From Angiostrongylus vasorum (lineage: Eukaryota > Nematoda > Chromadorea > Rhabditida > Metastrongylidae): a stretch of DNA of 64,000 bases. Shown here piece by piece: positions 45,455 to 56,236 of the stretch. Position 1 is the first letter of the stretch. Every line of letters starts with the position of its first letter. A program made the position numbers and the translations under genes. The notes under the pieces were generated by a model. It was not told the DNA's origin and ran no database searches. It worked only from the letters and a program-made list of their open reading frames with translations. The DNA is taken from NCBI GenBank assembly GCA_018806985.1, contig JADANN010000450.1, positions 1,482,835-1,546,834 of the forward strand. The letters run 5' to 3'.

Positions 45455-45720
45455 TGAACAAACACGAGGTGTTGTTTTATTCTTCATTCACTTTCCTCAG
45501 AGCCTGGAAAGGTCAAGTTGACCGCAATCTAACCAACCAAACACTTCCATAACCAAACAGAGAATATGCTAAACCAAGATTTCAATTTTTTGGCTGGGTA
45601 GATTGTGGTTAACTTCACCTTTCCAGAGCCTGAGGAAGGCGAAATCCGCCGCAACGTCAGCTTGTGCGTAAGCAGAGAAATAGAATAGCACCTCGTGTTT
45701 GCTCAACAAGAATATAGAGA
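45455..45720. mobile_element. Foldback element, subtype B
   Basis: Inverted arms: AACACGAGGTGTTGTTTTAT...CCTCAGAGCCTGGAAAGGTC on the left, and the reverse of the same on the right, ending CACCTCGTGTTTGCTCAACA. The left hammerhead-like motif has lost everything after CUGAGGA. The right one is at 45626-45664. The arms match the termini of the PLE at 50717-53014. Confidence 0.6.
45626..45664 (+). ncRNA. Hammerhead-like motif, subtype B, core mutated
   Basis: CUGAGGA is intact and stem II GGCG/CGCC is intact, but the GAAA box reads GCAA. C-G-U-C and AGCU follow. It is probably inactive. Confidence 0.4.
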
Positions 45721-46094
45721 ATTGCGATTAGATTGTTCCATGGAATCGATAAGCCATAAATCGATCTTCTATTTGTGTCTTTCGAGTCTTCAATACAGTT
45801 AGATAATGAATGAATAATGACAGCTTACGATGAGATTGTCCCATGGAATCAATGAATAATGAATCGCTACTTCAAGGAAAAGGGATATGATTAGTACTTG
45901 AGTAAGGAGTTAGGCGACAATGACTCTGGTTAAGCTCTAGTCTTATTGAGAATCTAGTTTGTTTGGAAATGATCCAGCTCTGGCCCATCATTGATGTGCA
46001 GTGTCAGAATGAAAACATAAGTGCCCTATTGTTCTTGAAAATTCTTTTCAAACCCACAGTCATTTAACCTCGGTAGTAATCATCAATACCTTCT

Positions 46095-46390
46095 CGGGTT
46101 GTTAAGCTAACACAAGGATGGCAAAGATGTATGTATATTCGGCCAACATTTCGATATTTTGGTCTCCATCAGATAATCGGAGTCGATGGCCCACCGTTGT
46201 TCATCCTCTCGATGTGGTGTCTTCGTCGTCGCTCCGAGACGGACCTTCTTCAGTGGAGCACCGAAGCCACATCGAGAAGACGAACAACTTTGGACCCTCG
46301 ACTCGGATCGTCGGCCCTGATTAAGACGAAGACGTCGAGACGTTGCCTGAATAAATTTATTTGTCAACCTCGTGTTAGCTTAATAGACTA
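46095..46390. mobile_element. Foldback element, subtype A, second copy
   Basis: The layout is the same as 42790-43080: GTTAAGCTAACACAAGG at the left, CCTCGTGTTAGCTTAATA at the right, and long inverted arms around CGATGTGGTGTCTTCGTCGT. Hammerhead-like motifs at 46140-46180 (minus) and 46311-46350 (plus) are both mutated in the core (CUGAUGG; CUGAUUA and GAGA). Confidence 0.6.
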
Positions 46391-46749
46391 AGAAGGTCTT
46401 GACAATTGTATTAATTTCACTACTTACATGTGTACCTAGCTTTCAGGGTTTAATGAAATTTTTCGGTTACATCCTACTTCACCAATTACGACTCGTTTTC
46501 GATGCACGACCGATGAGTACTGAACGCTATCCACACTCTAGAATTCTTTCATTGCGATCAACGATGATGCTAAACGAGAGCTTGAGTCTATTGATTTCCT
46601 AAGAGTGCACATGAATCTTACTTGGACAACCGGAGCCGTCCTAAGTCTTCGAGTGCCAGAAGATCTTTCATCCATTTCGGTCGTTTACAACCAGTATCCA
46701 TGGTGTTAGTCGATTTCCAAGATGCCTAGGTTTACGAATACCATCCTGT

Positions 46750-46870
46750 GACCCTAGAGTCGTCTCCAGTTCAGCTGGTCGACGTAGGCCACAATTTTAG
46801 TCCACCATGCAGAATCGTCGGACCACTCTAGTGCTCTTCTCGTCCATCTATTGTAAATTGTTCTCATCAA
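46750..46870 (-). mobile_element. LINE2 fragment: C-terminal tail
   Basis: The minus strand reads R-W-T-R-R-A-L-E-W, then Y-V-D-Q-L-N-W, the tail region of LINE2-type RT proteins. It is short and out of context. Confidence 0.45.
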
Positions 46871-46964
46871 AAATCGGTCCAATAACAACCTTGCGATTGC
46901 TGAACAAGAAAACGACGCATTCCCTTGCTTTGCCTTTCTCACAGCCATGTTTTTACTGTATCGG

Positions 46965-47130
46965 TGCTTTACCGGTGGTGACATACAGTACGTGATAGCA
47001 CGTGAGCTCCTGGTAAAGGTAATCACGGGTTCCGAACCTATCTGAGGTTCCAAGTTTTGCTCATATCTCAGCACACTCGTGGTTGTATTTCACGTAGTGT
47101 CCTGCAAGGAAGAAAGAATGAGCAGTGTAT
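46965..47130 (-). repeat. R1 repeat, reverse arm, diverged
   Basis: GGTAAAGGTAATCACGGGTTC, TTTTGCTCATATCTCAGCAC and TCACGTAGTGTCCTGC correspond to the usual R1 arm landmarks. Confidence 0.5.
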
Positions 47131-47224
47131 AAAATTTAAGACGTTCAGAAGACATCGTTCAACACACTGTGGTAAACTGTTGATATGAACGAGGTGTCCG
47201 CCAACACATGTTTCTCGTTCTAAC

Positions 47225-47680
47225 CAAAGTAATTTGTTATTCACCGCAACTGTGATAGCAGTTGGCCAGGGTTTCTTTGCACAGTTTTTCCATTCCTTGA
47301 TTGATGATCACTCTAAAATCGCGTTCGTTTCGACGTTTTCGAACGCCTTTTTTGTAGTCAACAGAAGTTAGAACCAGAAACAGATGGTAGTTCGAACAGA
47401 TGATTTCTGTGACTACTAAGTACAGTATGGACGCGGTCGACGCAGCAGGACTGCAACGATAATAGTACTTGGTCAACTCGATGGTCTCCACCCAGTGGTA
47501 CTTGACGATACATGTTATAAAACGATTTTCGTGAAAATCGTGTTAATAGTATTCAATTCGCAAGTCAGATAGTAACTTCGTAGACAAATTCAATCAGCTT
47601 TCTAGGTAGGACGACAACGGGCTCGATCTTCCATTTCTGGGATTTCCTTCTGAAGGTGTGTTGCCAGGTGAGTTGCAAGA
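47225..47680 (-). mobile_element. LINE2 fragment: RT fingers and palm
   Basis: The minus strand has L-V-L-T-S-V-D-Y-K-K (the first catalytic aspartate block of the RT), then I-N-Q-G-M-E-K-L-C-K-E-T-L-A-N-C-Y-H-S-C. A shifted upstream frame has L-Q-K-E-I-P-E-M. It is a decayed fragment. Confidence 0.55.
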
Positions 47681-48059
47681 AGTGCACGTATTTTGTGACT
47701 CACGACTCGGAAGATGCTGTATTGACCTGGAGATGCACCTCTTTTCATACTCTTTGTTGCTACTTGGACTTCATGAAGAAGAAACCGTTCTCCTCTGGCG
47801 GAAATTTTGACGTTTCGAGGGGACTGTTCTGGAACGAAAAAAACTGAAATCGGACTTTTCCTTTCTTAATTCATATTCATAGCGTGTGGTGGTCCCAATA
47901 ATCCTATTTAGCTTCGTTCATCAATGCTAATAAAGTAACATTTATTTATTGGTCCCGACTCCGTCTTCCTACACGGCTTCTTTTTTGAGCTGGTTCCGAA
48001 AGTTTTTCATGGCTGTAGCGATGTCGTCATTTAAAGATGGCATTCATTATTAACCCTAC

Positions 48060-48270
48060 TGGCTATGTTAATTTTTTTTATTTACTGCTTACCACAGTTT
48101 TTCACGGCAGGGTATTATGTGTGACACAACCACAATGATGCTGAGATAATTGCAAAACTCCGGATCGCAGGTGTGTGCGGTGGGGGAACGAAAGCGCTCT
48201 CACCCTTTCCGGGGGGCTAAGCGTTCACCACAACACCATGCGGGTCCTTCGCTTCGCCTGTCTGTACTGG
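48060..48270 (+). repeat. R1 repeat, forward arm
   Basis: TTATTTACTGCTTACC lead, GGCAGGGTATTATGTG, TTGCAAAACTCCGGATCGCA, CCCTTTCCGGGGGGCTAAG and CACCATGCGGGTCCTTCGC are all present. Confidence 0.7.
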
Positions 48271-48597
48271 CTATGTTCCAATTGGGACAAGCTTCTGTTT
48301 TTCCCATCTTCGAACAACTCCTTGGTGGTGATGAAGATGTGTTCCGAACTTGTTCTTTGAAGAACTAAGGCACATTCAGAAGAGCCGTTAAGACATTCGA
48401 TGATCATTATGTTGTTTTTCGTTCGGGTCCAAAACAGTCTCTATGGCATGTCGTGAAAGTGTTGTCTTGATCCGGTTCTAGTGACCTCCTGTGCAACACG
48501 ATTGTTTCATCGCATTAGGTCGTAAGCAGTAACGCCCAGTATAAACACAAAGCACTACAGACGTACGAATGATATTTGTGGTGCTATTTACTATATG

Positions 48598-48850
48598 AAG
48601 GGCGCGTGTAGCGCAGTGGCTCTGCAATACACATAGGATCGATCCCCGTAGTCCAGACTCACCAAGCCTTCCATCCCTCCGGGGTCGACAAATCGGTACC
48701 AGACTTGTGTGGAACGATAGCAGCACTGGCTCGATCCATCGGTGGGCCAGCGTGACTCACGGTAAAGGCCAGGTATGCATTTAGCCACCTCCAGCGATGC
48801 TTAATGAAGTCGAATGCATGGCGCATCCCCCCAGGGGATTGATTGACACC
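48598..48850 (+). repeat. S1 SINE copy, plus orientation, near full length
   Basis: It starts at GGGCGCGTGTAGCGCAGTGG (box A-like), then GGATCGATCCCC (box B-like, spacing shortened by a deletion), CACCAAGCCTTCCATCCCTC, CTTAATGAAGTCGAATGCAT, and ends near GATTGATTGACACCGAG. It is the best reference copy for the family. Confidence 0.75.
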
Positions 48851-49284
48851 GAGTGATTTTTTTTATTTGCCATATTTTACTGCGGTCCATCGCAAAAACG
48901 CATTACTTCCAGCACTTGGAAGTATTTCGCAACTTATCGGTCTCTGTTTCAGTACTTTTACACCCACACACCCTACACGACAACCATCACTCCCTATAGC
49001 AATTAGAATTGAAAAAAGTAGTCGATTAGCGCTCAAATTTCCGGTTAGTGAGCTGGTTTGGAAAACGTTTTTTGTATATTATTAAGAGCAGAATAGAGGT
49101 CTTCCCGGCCAACACCCAACATAATATCTGTGTTCTACAAACTATCATTTAATGACAAAAAAATTTAGAAAAACAGATTTATGTGTTAAAATGGACTACC
49201 AGAAAAAAATATAACCCGTGGATGTCATACCGGCCACTCTTACAAAACCATTATGACTGCTATAGGTGTCATTCCGGCTAGCTG

Positions 49285-50345
49285 TTGTGAGTGTCAACCA
49301 AATTTCAAGAAACATCGTTCAACCGCTTTGTAGGTGGTGACCAGAATTAATGACGTGGTTGAAACATCAGTGGACTTTTTTGCTGTATAACAGAGCGCCA
49401 GGAGGACTATTGAACTTAAAAGATGAGCTCGAGGAATTGTATCCGCTAGCTGGTTGGTGGTTTCTTTGAGAAGCCCAACTGCGACCCTAAATGCTGCCCT
49501 TCTTCTTTTGTCTAATTCCTCCCTCACGTTGTTCTCCACGTTGATTGAACGCCCAAGAAACACCTACGAGGTGATCTCTGTGATGATTAAACCATGCAGT
49601 TTGATCTGCTCGCCTTCCCATCATGAATTTTTCGTGAACTGAGTCTTCGTCCTATTTATGCGCAGTGCATTCTTTTTTCCTCCTTCGTTGAGTTCCTTGA
49701 GCATCGTCTCTGCTTCTCCACGGAAGGGTGGTGATGTCATTCGTCAACCGAGGATTTGGTAGAAATTTTCTATCAATACACATGCCCCTCTCCTCTCAGT
49801 CGAGTGACTTCATTATCCACTGCAGTGCAGCACTAATCAGCTTTGAGGATATTGTGCCGCCTTGACGAACCCCTTTTTCTATGGGTATGGTAAGGGGTTG
49901 ATGAAAAAGTTGTGTATTTGTGCTGCAGTTACGATAACGGTCTACCAGTGTTCATATATAGGACGGATCCACTCGTCGGTCAACGAACGCTGATAGGACT
50001 GTGTTCGTTTTGACGCTTTCATACGCTTTCTTATGGTCGATAAAAGTTAGGACAAAGGGTTACGGTTGCTCTTGACAGACTTTGTGACTCGTGATATGGT
50101 TTGGATCTAGTCCATGCGGCAGAGCAGAATCCCTGCCCGAATCTTGCTTGCTGAAATGGTTGTACTTCATCCAAAGCCGTTGATATCTGCACTGGAATAA
50201 TCATCGCGAACAGCTTGCAGAGTACACTCAACAAGGATACGAGATGATAATCATGAAGGTTCTTTCGATCACCTCCCTTGGGTGACCTTGCGTGACGTAG
50301 CTGTTGGGCTGGGATTTTCTCTCTCCGAAGATAAGATTTCATGCA
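49285..50345 (-). mobile_element. LINE2 fragment: most of the RT domain
   Basis: The minus strand reads, in order, Y-L-R-R-E-K-I-P (50340), L-L-S-V-L-C-K-L-F-A-M-I-I, K-G-V-R-Q-G-G-T-I-S (near 49860), a palm motif decayed to R-L-T-N-D where F-A-D-D is expected, and F-L-G-R-S-I-N-V-E-N-N at 49563. The thumb follows, ending at C-F-L-K-F. Frames shift several times. The altered G-D-T and A-D-D blocks make the RT inactive. Confidence 0.65.
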
Positions 50346-50767
50346 AAAGTGAAAAATGTGTAACCTTAAAGATTAAAGTAACATTCACAAGTAAAACAAG
50401 TTCCCTTCGATACAAAAGAGAAATATTCACAGAAACATTAAGAAAAAGAAGAATGCCTGCAACCGCTTTTTTAGACAAACACTGGGAAAAATCAGAGTAC
50501 AGTAGGTACAGCAAGAAGTATTGACAGAAAGTTGTTTAACCGCTAACACATTGAAAACAGTATTGATTTCGGTACCTAACGATGGTTTTTCCATAAATAT
50601 GGTCCTTCAATGAACCTATAGAAGACATTGACACTTAATTTAGCAAAATATAAACAAAATGTGGTTGTGCGTAGCACAGTCGTTAGAGATGCCCTGCAAT
50701 ACTTGCGTGATTCTCTATATTCTTGTTGAGCAAACGCGAGGTGTTATTTCATTCCTTATTTACGCAC

Positions 50768-50805
50768 AAGTTGAGGTTTCGGCGGATTCCGCCTTCCTCA
50801 GAGCC
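50768..50805 (-). ncRNA. Hammerhead-like motif, subtype B, downstream terminus of PLE copy 1
   Basis: On the minus strand, the same strand as the RT: GGCU, CUGAGGA (intact), strong stem II GGCGG/CCGCC, GAAA (intact), then C-C-U-C in place of C-G-U-C, then AACU. One base change at stem III weakens it. Confidence 0.5.
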
Positions 50806-52916
50806 TGGAAAGGTCAAGTTGACAGCAATCTACCAGTCCAAACACCTCCATAACCAAACAGAGAAAACGCTAAACCAAGATTTCAATCACATCGAACACA
50901 TAATGGCTTCATTGCACACTCACCGCTTTCTATTAGTCTTCCACTGAATATGTCACCGGGAGACCAACAGCACAGAGTTTACGTGGAAGCGTAACGTGCC
51001 TCTCACATCAAAACAGCAGTCTTAAATACTGCCCGATATCACGCGAGATAATGAGGCATTCCTTCCTACGGTTCATTTTCGGATTCTTGGAATTAATTCA
51101 GAATGCCTCAAGAATTTTGCGCGCTTGTGTTTTCGACTCCTGTTCGAGGATCCTCACTGCTACTTCAAAATCTTCTCCGTTATGTCTTTGTGTCCTATGC
51201 GTGTACATAGACGGTCATACAGGCGGTTGCGAACTAGTTGGCTTCTTAGAGTGCTCGCTGGTATTTCGATTATTCTAACCGAATTCTCTAGACCGGCTCT
51301 TCTTAAGCAGAGTGATATGGCTGTACTTAGTTCGTTTGAGATGAAGGTTAGGATAAACGGGACATTACTATCGCAAGAGTTATCGTTTGGGGGCTTGGCC
51401 TTTCCTCTAAACCTGTTCCAATGAGCAACAGTTTCGTAGCCATTGGAAACGGCTATTTCCCCCGCCAGGTTCCGGGATTCTTCCTTCTGCTCTCTTCCTG
51501 TACACACACTGGTGGCTGTTCGAAACATGTTTCTAACAAGCGCCCTTTTCGTGTGAGAGGGGTGAAAGGAGAGGTAATGAACCAAGATGTTTTCACTACT
51601 TGGCTTTTGGTACCACTTTGTAATGTGGCCATTTTCTGATAGGTTAATTTGGACGTTCAGGAAAGGAAGCCAGTTTTCTTTCGGTTTCTCTCGGGTGAAC
51701 TTGATATACTCTGACTGTTCATTCAACAACTCGAAACATTTGTCCATTCCCTCTTGTGTTGAGCAAAGGACAAAAACAGTCATCTATATATCTACAGTAG
51801 AGTAACGGCCTGAGGTCGATTACTAGTGCTCCTACCTTAGACATGAATTCAATGGCAAGGCTTGGTGCCAGTCTTTGCCCTATTGCCAGCTCTCTCATTT
51901 GTGCATAATACCTCTTGGACCATGTGAAGATTAAGCAGTTTAGCCACTCCTTTAAGAGTGTCATCTCCTGCTGAATCGAGAAGCCATACATGTTTATTGC
52001 TTCTTCGTGTTGTATAAGGAGCTCGCGCATGGCTTGCATAGCTGAGTCATTCGACACGTTTGTATAAAGGGTGGTAACGTCGAAGGACTGTATCACGTAC
52101 GCGCTGTTGAACTGCGCAGTACGTAGACGATCCAGAAACATTTGGGTATTCATAAGATTGGCTGGAATGTGTTTCAGCAGGTGGGTAAATTTTAGGGTTA
52201 AAAACCACGTTATCCTATCCGTTGGCCCGTCTACACAGCTAATGATAGGTCTAACCTTAAGCAATGATGGATCGGTAGATGCAAGATCATCGCTGGATAC
52301 TAACTTAAGTTTTTATAAGCAAGTACAAGACGGGACATGTTGGTAAATCAACTTTTAGTTGAGAGATAACTGATGGCCTTAAACCATCAGCCCTTGCCAT
52401 TTTGATACATTCGTGATTCAATTTTCGGTGTTTACTTTTAAACTCCTTTTCAGTTGATGGGCGATAAAGTGAAGCATCTTCAAGATGCTCTTTCGTTGTC
52501 TCAACATCTAACTGATGAGAAGTTACTGCAAACTCTCCACCCTTATCACTAACGGATAATCTTATGTTTTTCAATCTTATCAGCTCTCGCACCTCTCGCA
52601 TACCACGTTTTCGCAATTCAGCGAGGTTGGAGCTTTTATCTTTTCGCGCGATAGTGATTAAGGATATTGAAAGTTTCGTTCGTAAATGTCCGAATCTTGA
52701 TATCGACTTCACTGTTATGGTCTTGTTGTCTAAAGAACGGTTGAGGAAAGTCGGTTGGTTTCGACGTGACATATTCAGTGGAAGACTCATAGAAAGCGGT
52801 GAGTATGCGATGAAGCCACCCTGTGCTCAATATGATTGAAATCTTAGCTTAGCGTTTTCCCGCTTTGGTCATGGAGGTGCTCGGGCAGATAGACTGCTGT
52901 CAACCCGACCCCTCCA

Positions 52917-52954
52917 GGCTCCGAGGAAGGCGAAATCCGCCGAAACGTCAGCTC
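52917..52954 (+). ncRNA. Hammerhead-like motif, subtype B, upstream terminus of PLE copy 1
   Basis: Plus strand, opposite to the RT: GGCU, CCGAGGA (U4 changed to C), stem II GGCG/CGCC with loop AAAUC, GAAA, C-G-U-C, AGCU. Stem I pairs GGCU with AGCU. A single core change probably inactivates it. Confidence 0.5.
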
Positions 52955-53870
52955 GTGCGTAAAAAGAGTAAAATAACACCTCGCGTTTGCTAAACAGGAA
53001 CATAAAGAATTACTTGCGTGATTGTTGGTTGCAGCCGCTAAACGAATGTCTTTTGCCTTCGTAGTGGACAACCTGGATCCAGATTTGTCTGCAAAGATAG
53101 GAACACGGATTTGGTACATCGATCGGTAGAGACCCACAAAACAATGCACGCAGCAAGTATGTAATCAGTCACCCTTTTTGATGTCTGAATGCATTGAAGT
53201 CGATGCATTGTGCATTGATCAGCGAATGATTAGGACGAAACACCTTACGCTTCATCAATAGGATATTTTAGGAAAATCTTTTAGCTCCAGCAAAGTAGCT
53301 GCAGATTTAAACGACACATTCATGAAGAGATTCTCGTTGTCCTGGACGAAGTCCCATTTGTTCAATCCTTTCGCTGTTGCCTCAGTAACCAGCCTCGATG
53401 TACTTCAAGAAGTACTTCACATTGAAGCACTGAAGCCGGGAGGATTTTGGACAGAACTGAAAGGAACTGAAGTATAGAGATGGATAGAATTGTAAGTAAA
53501 GGCGTTTCGTGCCTAATTAAGATACTCATTACCAGTAGTGACGTCGAATAAAAAGGAGTGGATGATTCTTAAATCAAAATAAACAATTGTATAGGCAACC
53601 TGCAAATAAAAGTTTAAGGAAAGTCAAAACAGACCGAAAAGTGAGTCTAGACGATGCAAGAAACCAATACTATTCGACGTTGGGCCTCTCAGGATGATCA
53701 CCAAATAATAGAGAAATTTAATTTTACATAACTCAAAAGACCGACTTTCTACAAACCACGATATAAATAATCGATATATTTAATTATACCTTCTTGTGGA
53801 CTGATCTCTTTGAGCTAATGCGAAGTTGGCATAGTTCTCGTTGTTGTTGTTTGTGTTGTTGTTGGTCGGT

Positions 53871-53906
53871 GGCTAACGTTTCGGCGATTTCGCCTTCCTC
53901 AGAGCC
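53871..53906 (-). ncRNA. Hammerhead ribozyme motif, subtype B, intact core
   Basis: The best hammerhead candidate here. Minus strand: stem I strand GGCU (53906-53903), CUGAGGA (53902-53896), A, stem II GGCG-AAAU-CGCC, GAAA (53882-53879), C-G-U-U, then AGCC (53874-53871) which pairs with GGCU. All invariant positions of the family fit, with U at 53875 as the nucleotide before the predicted cut. Stem III is only ACGU, self-complementary, which points to action as a dimer. No RT lies beside it. Confidence 0.6.
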
Positions 53907-53997
53907 GTGCTGTTACTAGTGGATCCCACTTGAACAACGACAACTATACCAACTTCGTATGAGCTCAACAAGATCAGTTCATAAGAACATATAAATA

Positions 53998-54118
53998 AAT
54001 AGACCGATTGCTGGTACCAATGTGCCAATCTTGTAGAGATGGAAGGCTTGGTGGGGCTGGGGGCGCGAGATAGAAACCACGTGTATTGTGAGACGCCTGC
54101 AACCACTATGCTACACTC
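53998..54118 (-). repeat. S1 SINE fragment
   Basis: ATTGCTGGTACCAATGTGCC, GATGGAAGGCTTGGTGGGGC and a head with GCAACCACTATGCTACAC. It abuts PLE copy 3. Confidence 0.6.
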
Positions 54119-54119
54119 G

Positions 54120-54690
54120 GAATGTCCATACCATACTCGAATAAAATCTCAATCTTTTCTCTTACCTTGCCTTTAAAAGGGACTCTCATGTTCGTCATCG
54201 AACACGTAATTAATAAAAGGCTTATTGCCGAACCGTCGAACATCGAGTTAAACACTAATCCGTCCGATCCTAGAGCAGGAATCGAGAACACAAGTGCGCA
54301 AAATTCTCGAGGCATTCTGGATCAATTCCAAGAATCCGAATATGAACCGCAGGGAGGAATGGCTCACTATTACGCGTGATATTGGGCAGTATACAAGCCT
54401 GTTATTCTGATGAGATGGGTCCATTACGATTCCATGTGAACTCTGTGCGGTTGGTCTCCACGTGAAGACTCATAGAAAGCGGTGAGTGTGCAAAGACTCT
54501 GTGTTCATTGTGATTGAAATTTTGGTTCAGCATTCTCCCTGTTTGGTTATGAAGGCGTTTGACCGTGTAGATCGCAGTCAACTTGACCCTTCCAGGCTCT
54601 GAGGAAAGCGAATCCGCCGAAACGTCAGCTTGTACGTAAATAAAGAAATAAAATAACACCTCGTGTTTGCTAAACAGAAGCACAAAGAAT
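54120..54690 (+). mobile_element. PLE copy 3: 3' end with its terminal block
   Basis: Plus-strand sequence matching the reverse of 50717-51125. It has the C-terminal protein tail (A-Q-N-S-R-G-I-L, near 54290-54330, frame-shifted), then the untranslated end and the terminal block closing at CACCTCGTGTTTGCTAAACA. It includes the motif at 54595-54631. The RT domain is missing. The opposite orientation to copy 1 shows it is an independent insertion. Confidence 0.65.
54595..54631 (+). ncRNA. Hammerhead-like motif, subtype B, intact core boxes
   Basis: Plus strand, same strand as the PLE coding remnant: GGCU, CUGAGGA (54599-54605), a stem II of about three pairs (GCG/CGC), GAAA, C-G-U-C, AGCU. Stem I closes through U-A, C-G, G-C and one wobble. 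Both conserved boxes are intact; only stem II is weakened. Confidence 0.55.
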
Positions 54691-55319
54691 TATTCAATCA
54701 ATGCCGAGGTTAATAGAAAGTCGGACGTGGGAGTTACTAATCCGTCCATTGAAAGACATATGACAGTATTAAACAATGAAAACAATCGCGGATTTTCAGA
54801 GTAGGAACAAAAATCATCAAAGTTTGACAAATTACTGTCTCGGACCTAAAAGCAATAGTTATTTATCCAAAAGATGAAACGTTTAAGAAAAGTTGAGAGA
54901 TGAACAATAGAGAGTTCTGTGTACTGCAACGAAAGTTTTGAGAGTTAGGCGAAACGTTTTTGCTAGTAGAGCATTACGTGGAGCGGCCTTGATGATGTTT
55001 TCATTTTCTGTTTCTGTCGTTTTCCAGAAGTGGTTTATGACTTATCGCACTAACATGGCATAGAAAAAGGTCACCGATAAACAAGAAGTATGAAGAGTTC
55101 TGGAGAAGAAAAGAGGGACTGGGAGAGAAAAAGAGTAGAACCTGATGGCATAGATACTTCAAATATTAACAGTTTTAGCTAAACAGCCTTCATAATAGGA
55201 ATTTTCCACCTGATTATGTTTCTTATAAATTCCATTCCCATTTAACAAAGGGATGAAAAAAAAAGGCAACATATCCACTTGTAGCAACCGTTTAATCGTT
55301 TATTACCGTGTAATTCGAG

Positions 55320-55475
55320 AATGAACCGTGGAGAATACGTGGAGTTCATTTGTTGGAGACAACGTGACCTCGAAACGGTTCTTCCTTGCACTTCCTCGGT
55401 CACTTGATTATAAGCCTTTAGCCAAAATGAAGTGAAGGATATATCACCTATAGGTGCAAACATACTATCGTACGT
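55320..55475 (-). mobile_element. RTE 5' leader fragment
   Basis: TTCATTTGTTGGAGACAACG, CGGTCACTTGATTATAAGCC and TTTAGCCAAAATGA match the leader of RTE copies A and D. No coding part remains. Confidence 0.5.
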
Positions 55476-55509
55476 GTGTATAAGTTTGTCAGCATACATA
55501 CAGAAGAAG

Positions 55510-55625
55510 TTAACAACATGTATTTAAATTGTTAAGTTTACATGACGTTGATGGATAGATTCATTCGGCTAGCGTTTCGATCTTCGTCTTCATCAGAGCC
55601 GATGATCCGAGCCGATGGTCCACAG
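55510..55625 (-). mobile_element. Truncated subtype-A foldback arm
   Basis: One arm only, from ATTTAAATTGTTAAG to GCCGATGGTCCACAG, with its hammerhead-like motif at 55566-55601. The other arm is absent. Confidence 0.5.
55566..55601 (-). ncRNA. Hammerhead-like motif, subtype A, near intact
   Basis: Minus strand: stem I CGGCU pairs perfectly with AGCCG. CUGAUGA and GAAA are intact. Stem II has lost two bases (AGACGAAGAUC), and the position before the cut reads G-C-U instead of G-U-U. Confidence 0.5.
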
Positions 55626-55629
55626 ATAC

Positions 55630-56230
55630 TGAAGTTATATGTGAATCCATCACATGAATCCATCCCCTGTTCAAAGCCAGGAATATAGGCGCCACAGCGT
55701 TTAGTCCCTTATCTATCAACCAACAGTGGACGTACCATATAATCTTGCAGCTAATCAGATTGAGCCCTCTCATATTAAGAGTATCTACCAACTGGCTAAA
55801 AAAATGATGAAAGGACACGAGATGTGGAATATGAGCGTCTAATTACAAAAAAGACGAGGTATGAAATGTGATCGTCCAGTTACAAAAATTCTCTCAGACA
55901 AAAATATAAGAAAAATATAAGTGAATAAGGGCAGCAGGATTACATGAATAGAGAATCTGGATTAGTTGTTACACCTTACAAATAGTACCCTAGACTATTT
56001 CTTACCAGAGTTAACCAACATCGAAACTCCTGACTTCATTTTTTGACGGAAACGATGTTAGAATTGAAGGTTCCAAGAATAAGATGTAAGTTGGAAATGT
56101 TACACGTCATAATAAAGATTCAATGGAATGCCTCAGGCGGTGAAGGATGAAAACCCTGGACAAATCCAGATTTGTTCATATGTAAGCGTTAAAGGGGGGC
56201 TGGTTGTTATCGATCTGTGTTGGGTGTAAC
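55630..56230. other. Stretch without recognised features
   Basis: No exon, RNA or described repeat is supported here. Confidence 0.35.
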
Positions 56231-56236
56231 AGACAC

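Larger units (their letters stand above)
50717..53014 (-). mobile_element. Penelope-like element (PLE), copy 1
   Basis: A retroelement of the Penelope class. Minus-strand frames: 52790-52305 (N-terminal), 52264-51719 (RT) and 51783-51160 (thumb and C-terminal). RT motifs are K-V-R-P-I-I-S, S-F-D-V-T-T-L-Y-T-N-V, A-I-G-Q-R-L-A-P-S-L-A and Y-C-R-Y-I-D-D-C-F, diagnostic for PLE rather than LINE RTs. The element ends are inverted copies of a roughly 200-bp terminal block ending at GAGCAAACGCGAGGTG, each with a hammerhead-like motif. The frame is broken near 52290 and 51750. After L-Y-D-R-L-C-T the GIY-YIG endonuclease core is missing, while the tail (E-A-F near 51115) persists. Confidence 0.8.

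Noticed and set aside
51125..51424. Plus-strand frame of 99 codons
   Set aside because: It is the shadow of the PLE C-terminal coding region on the minus strand.
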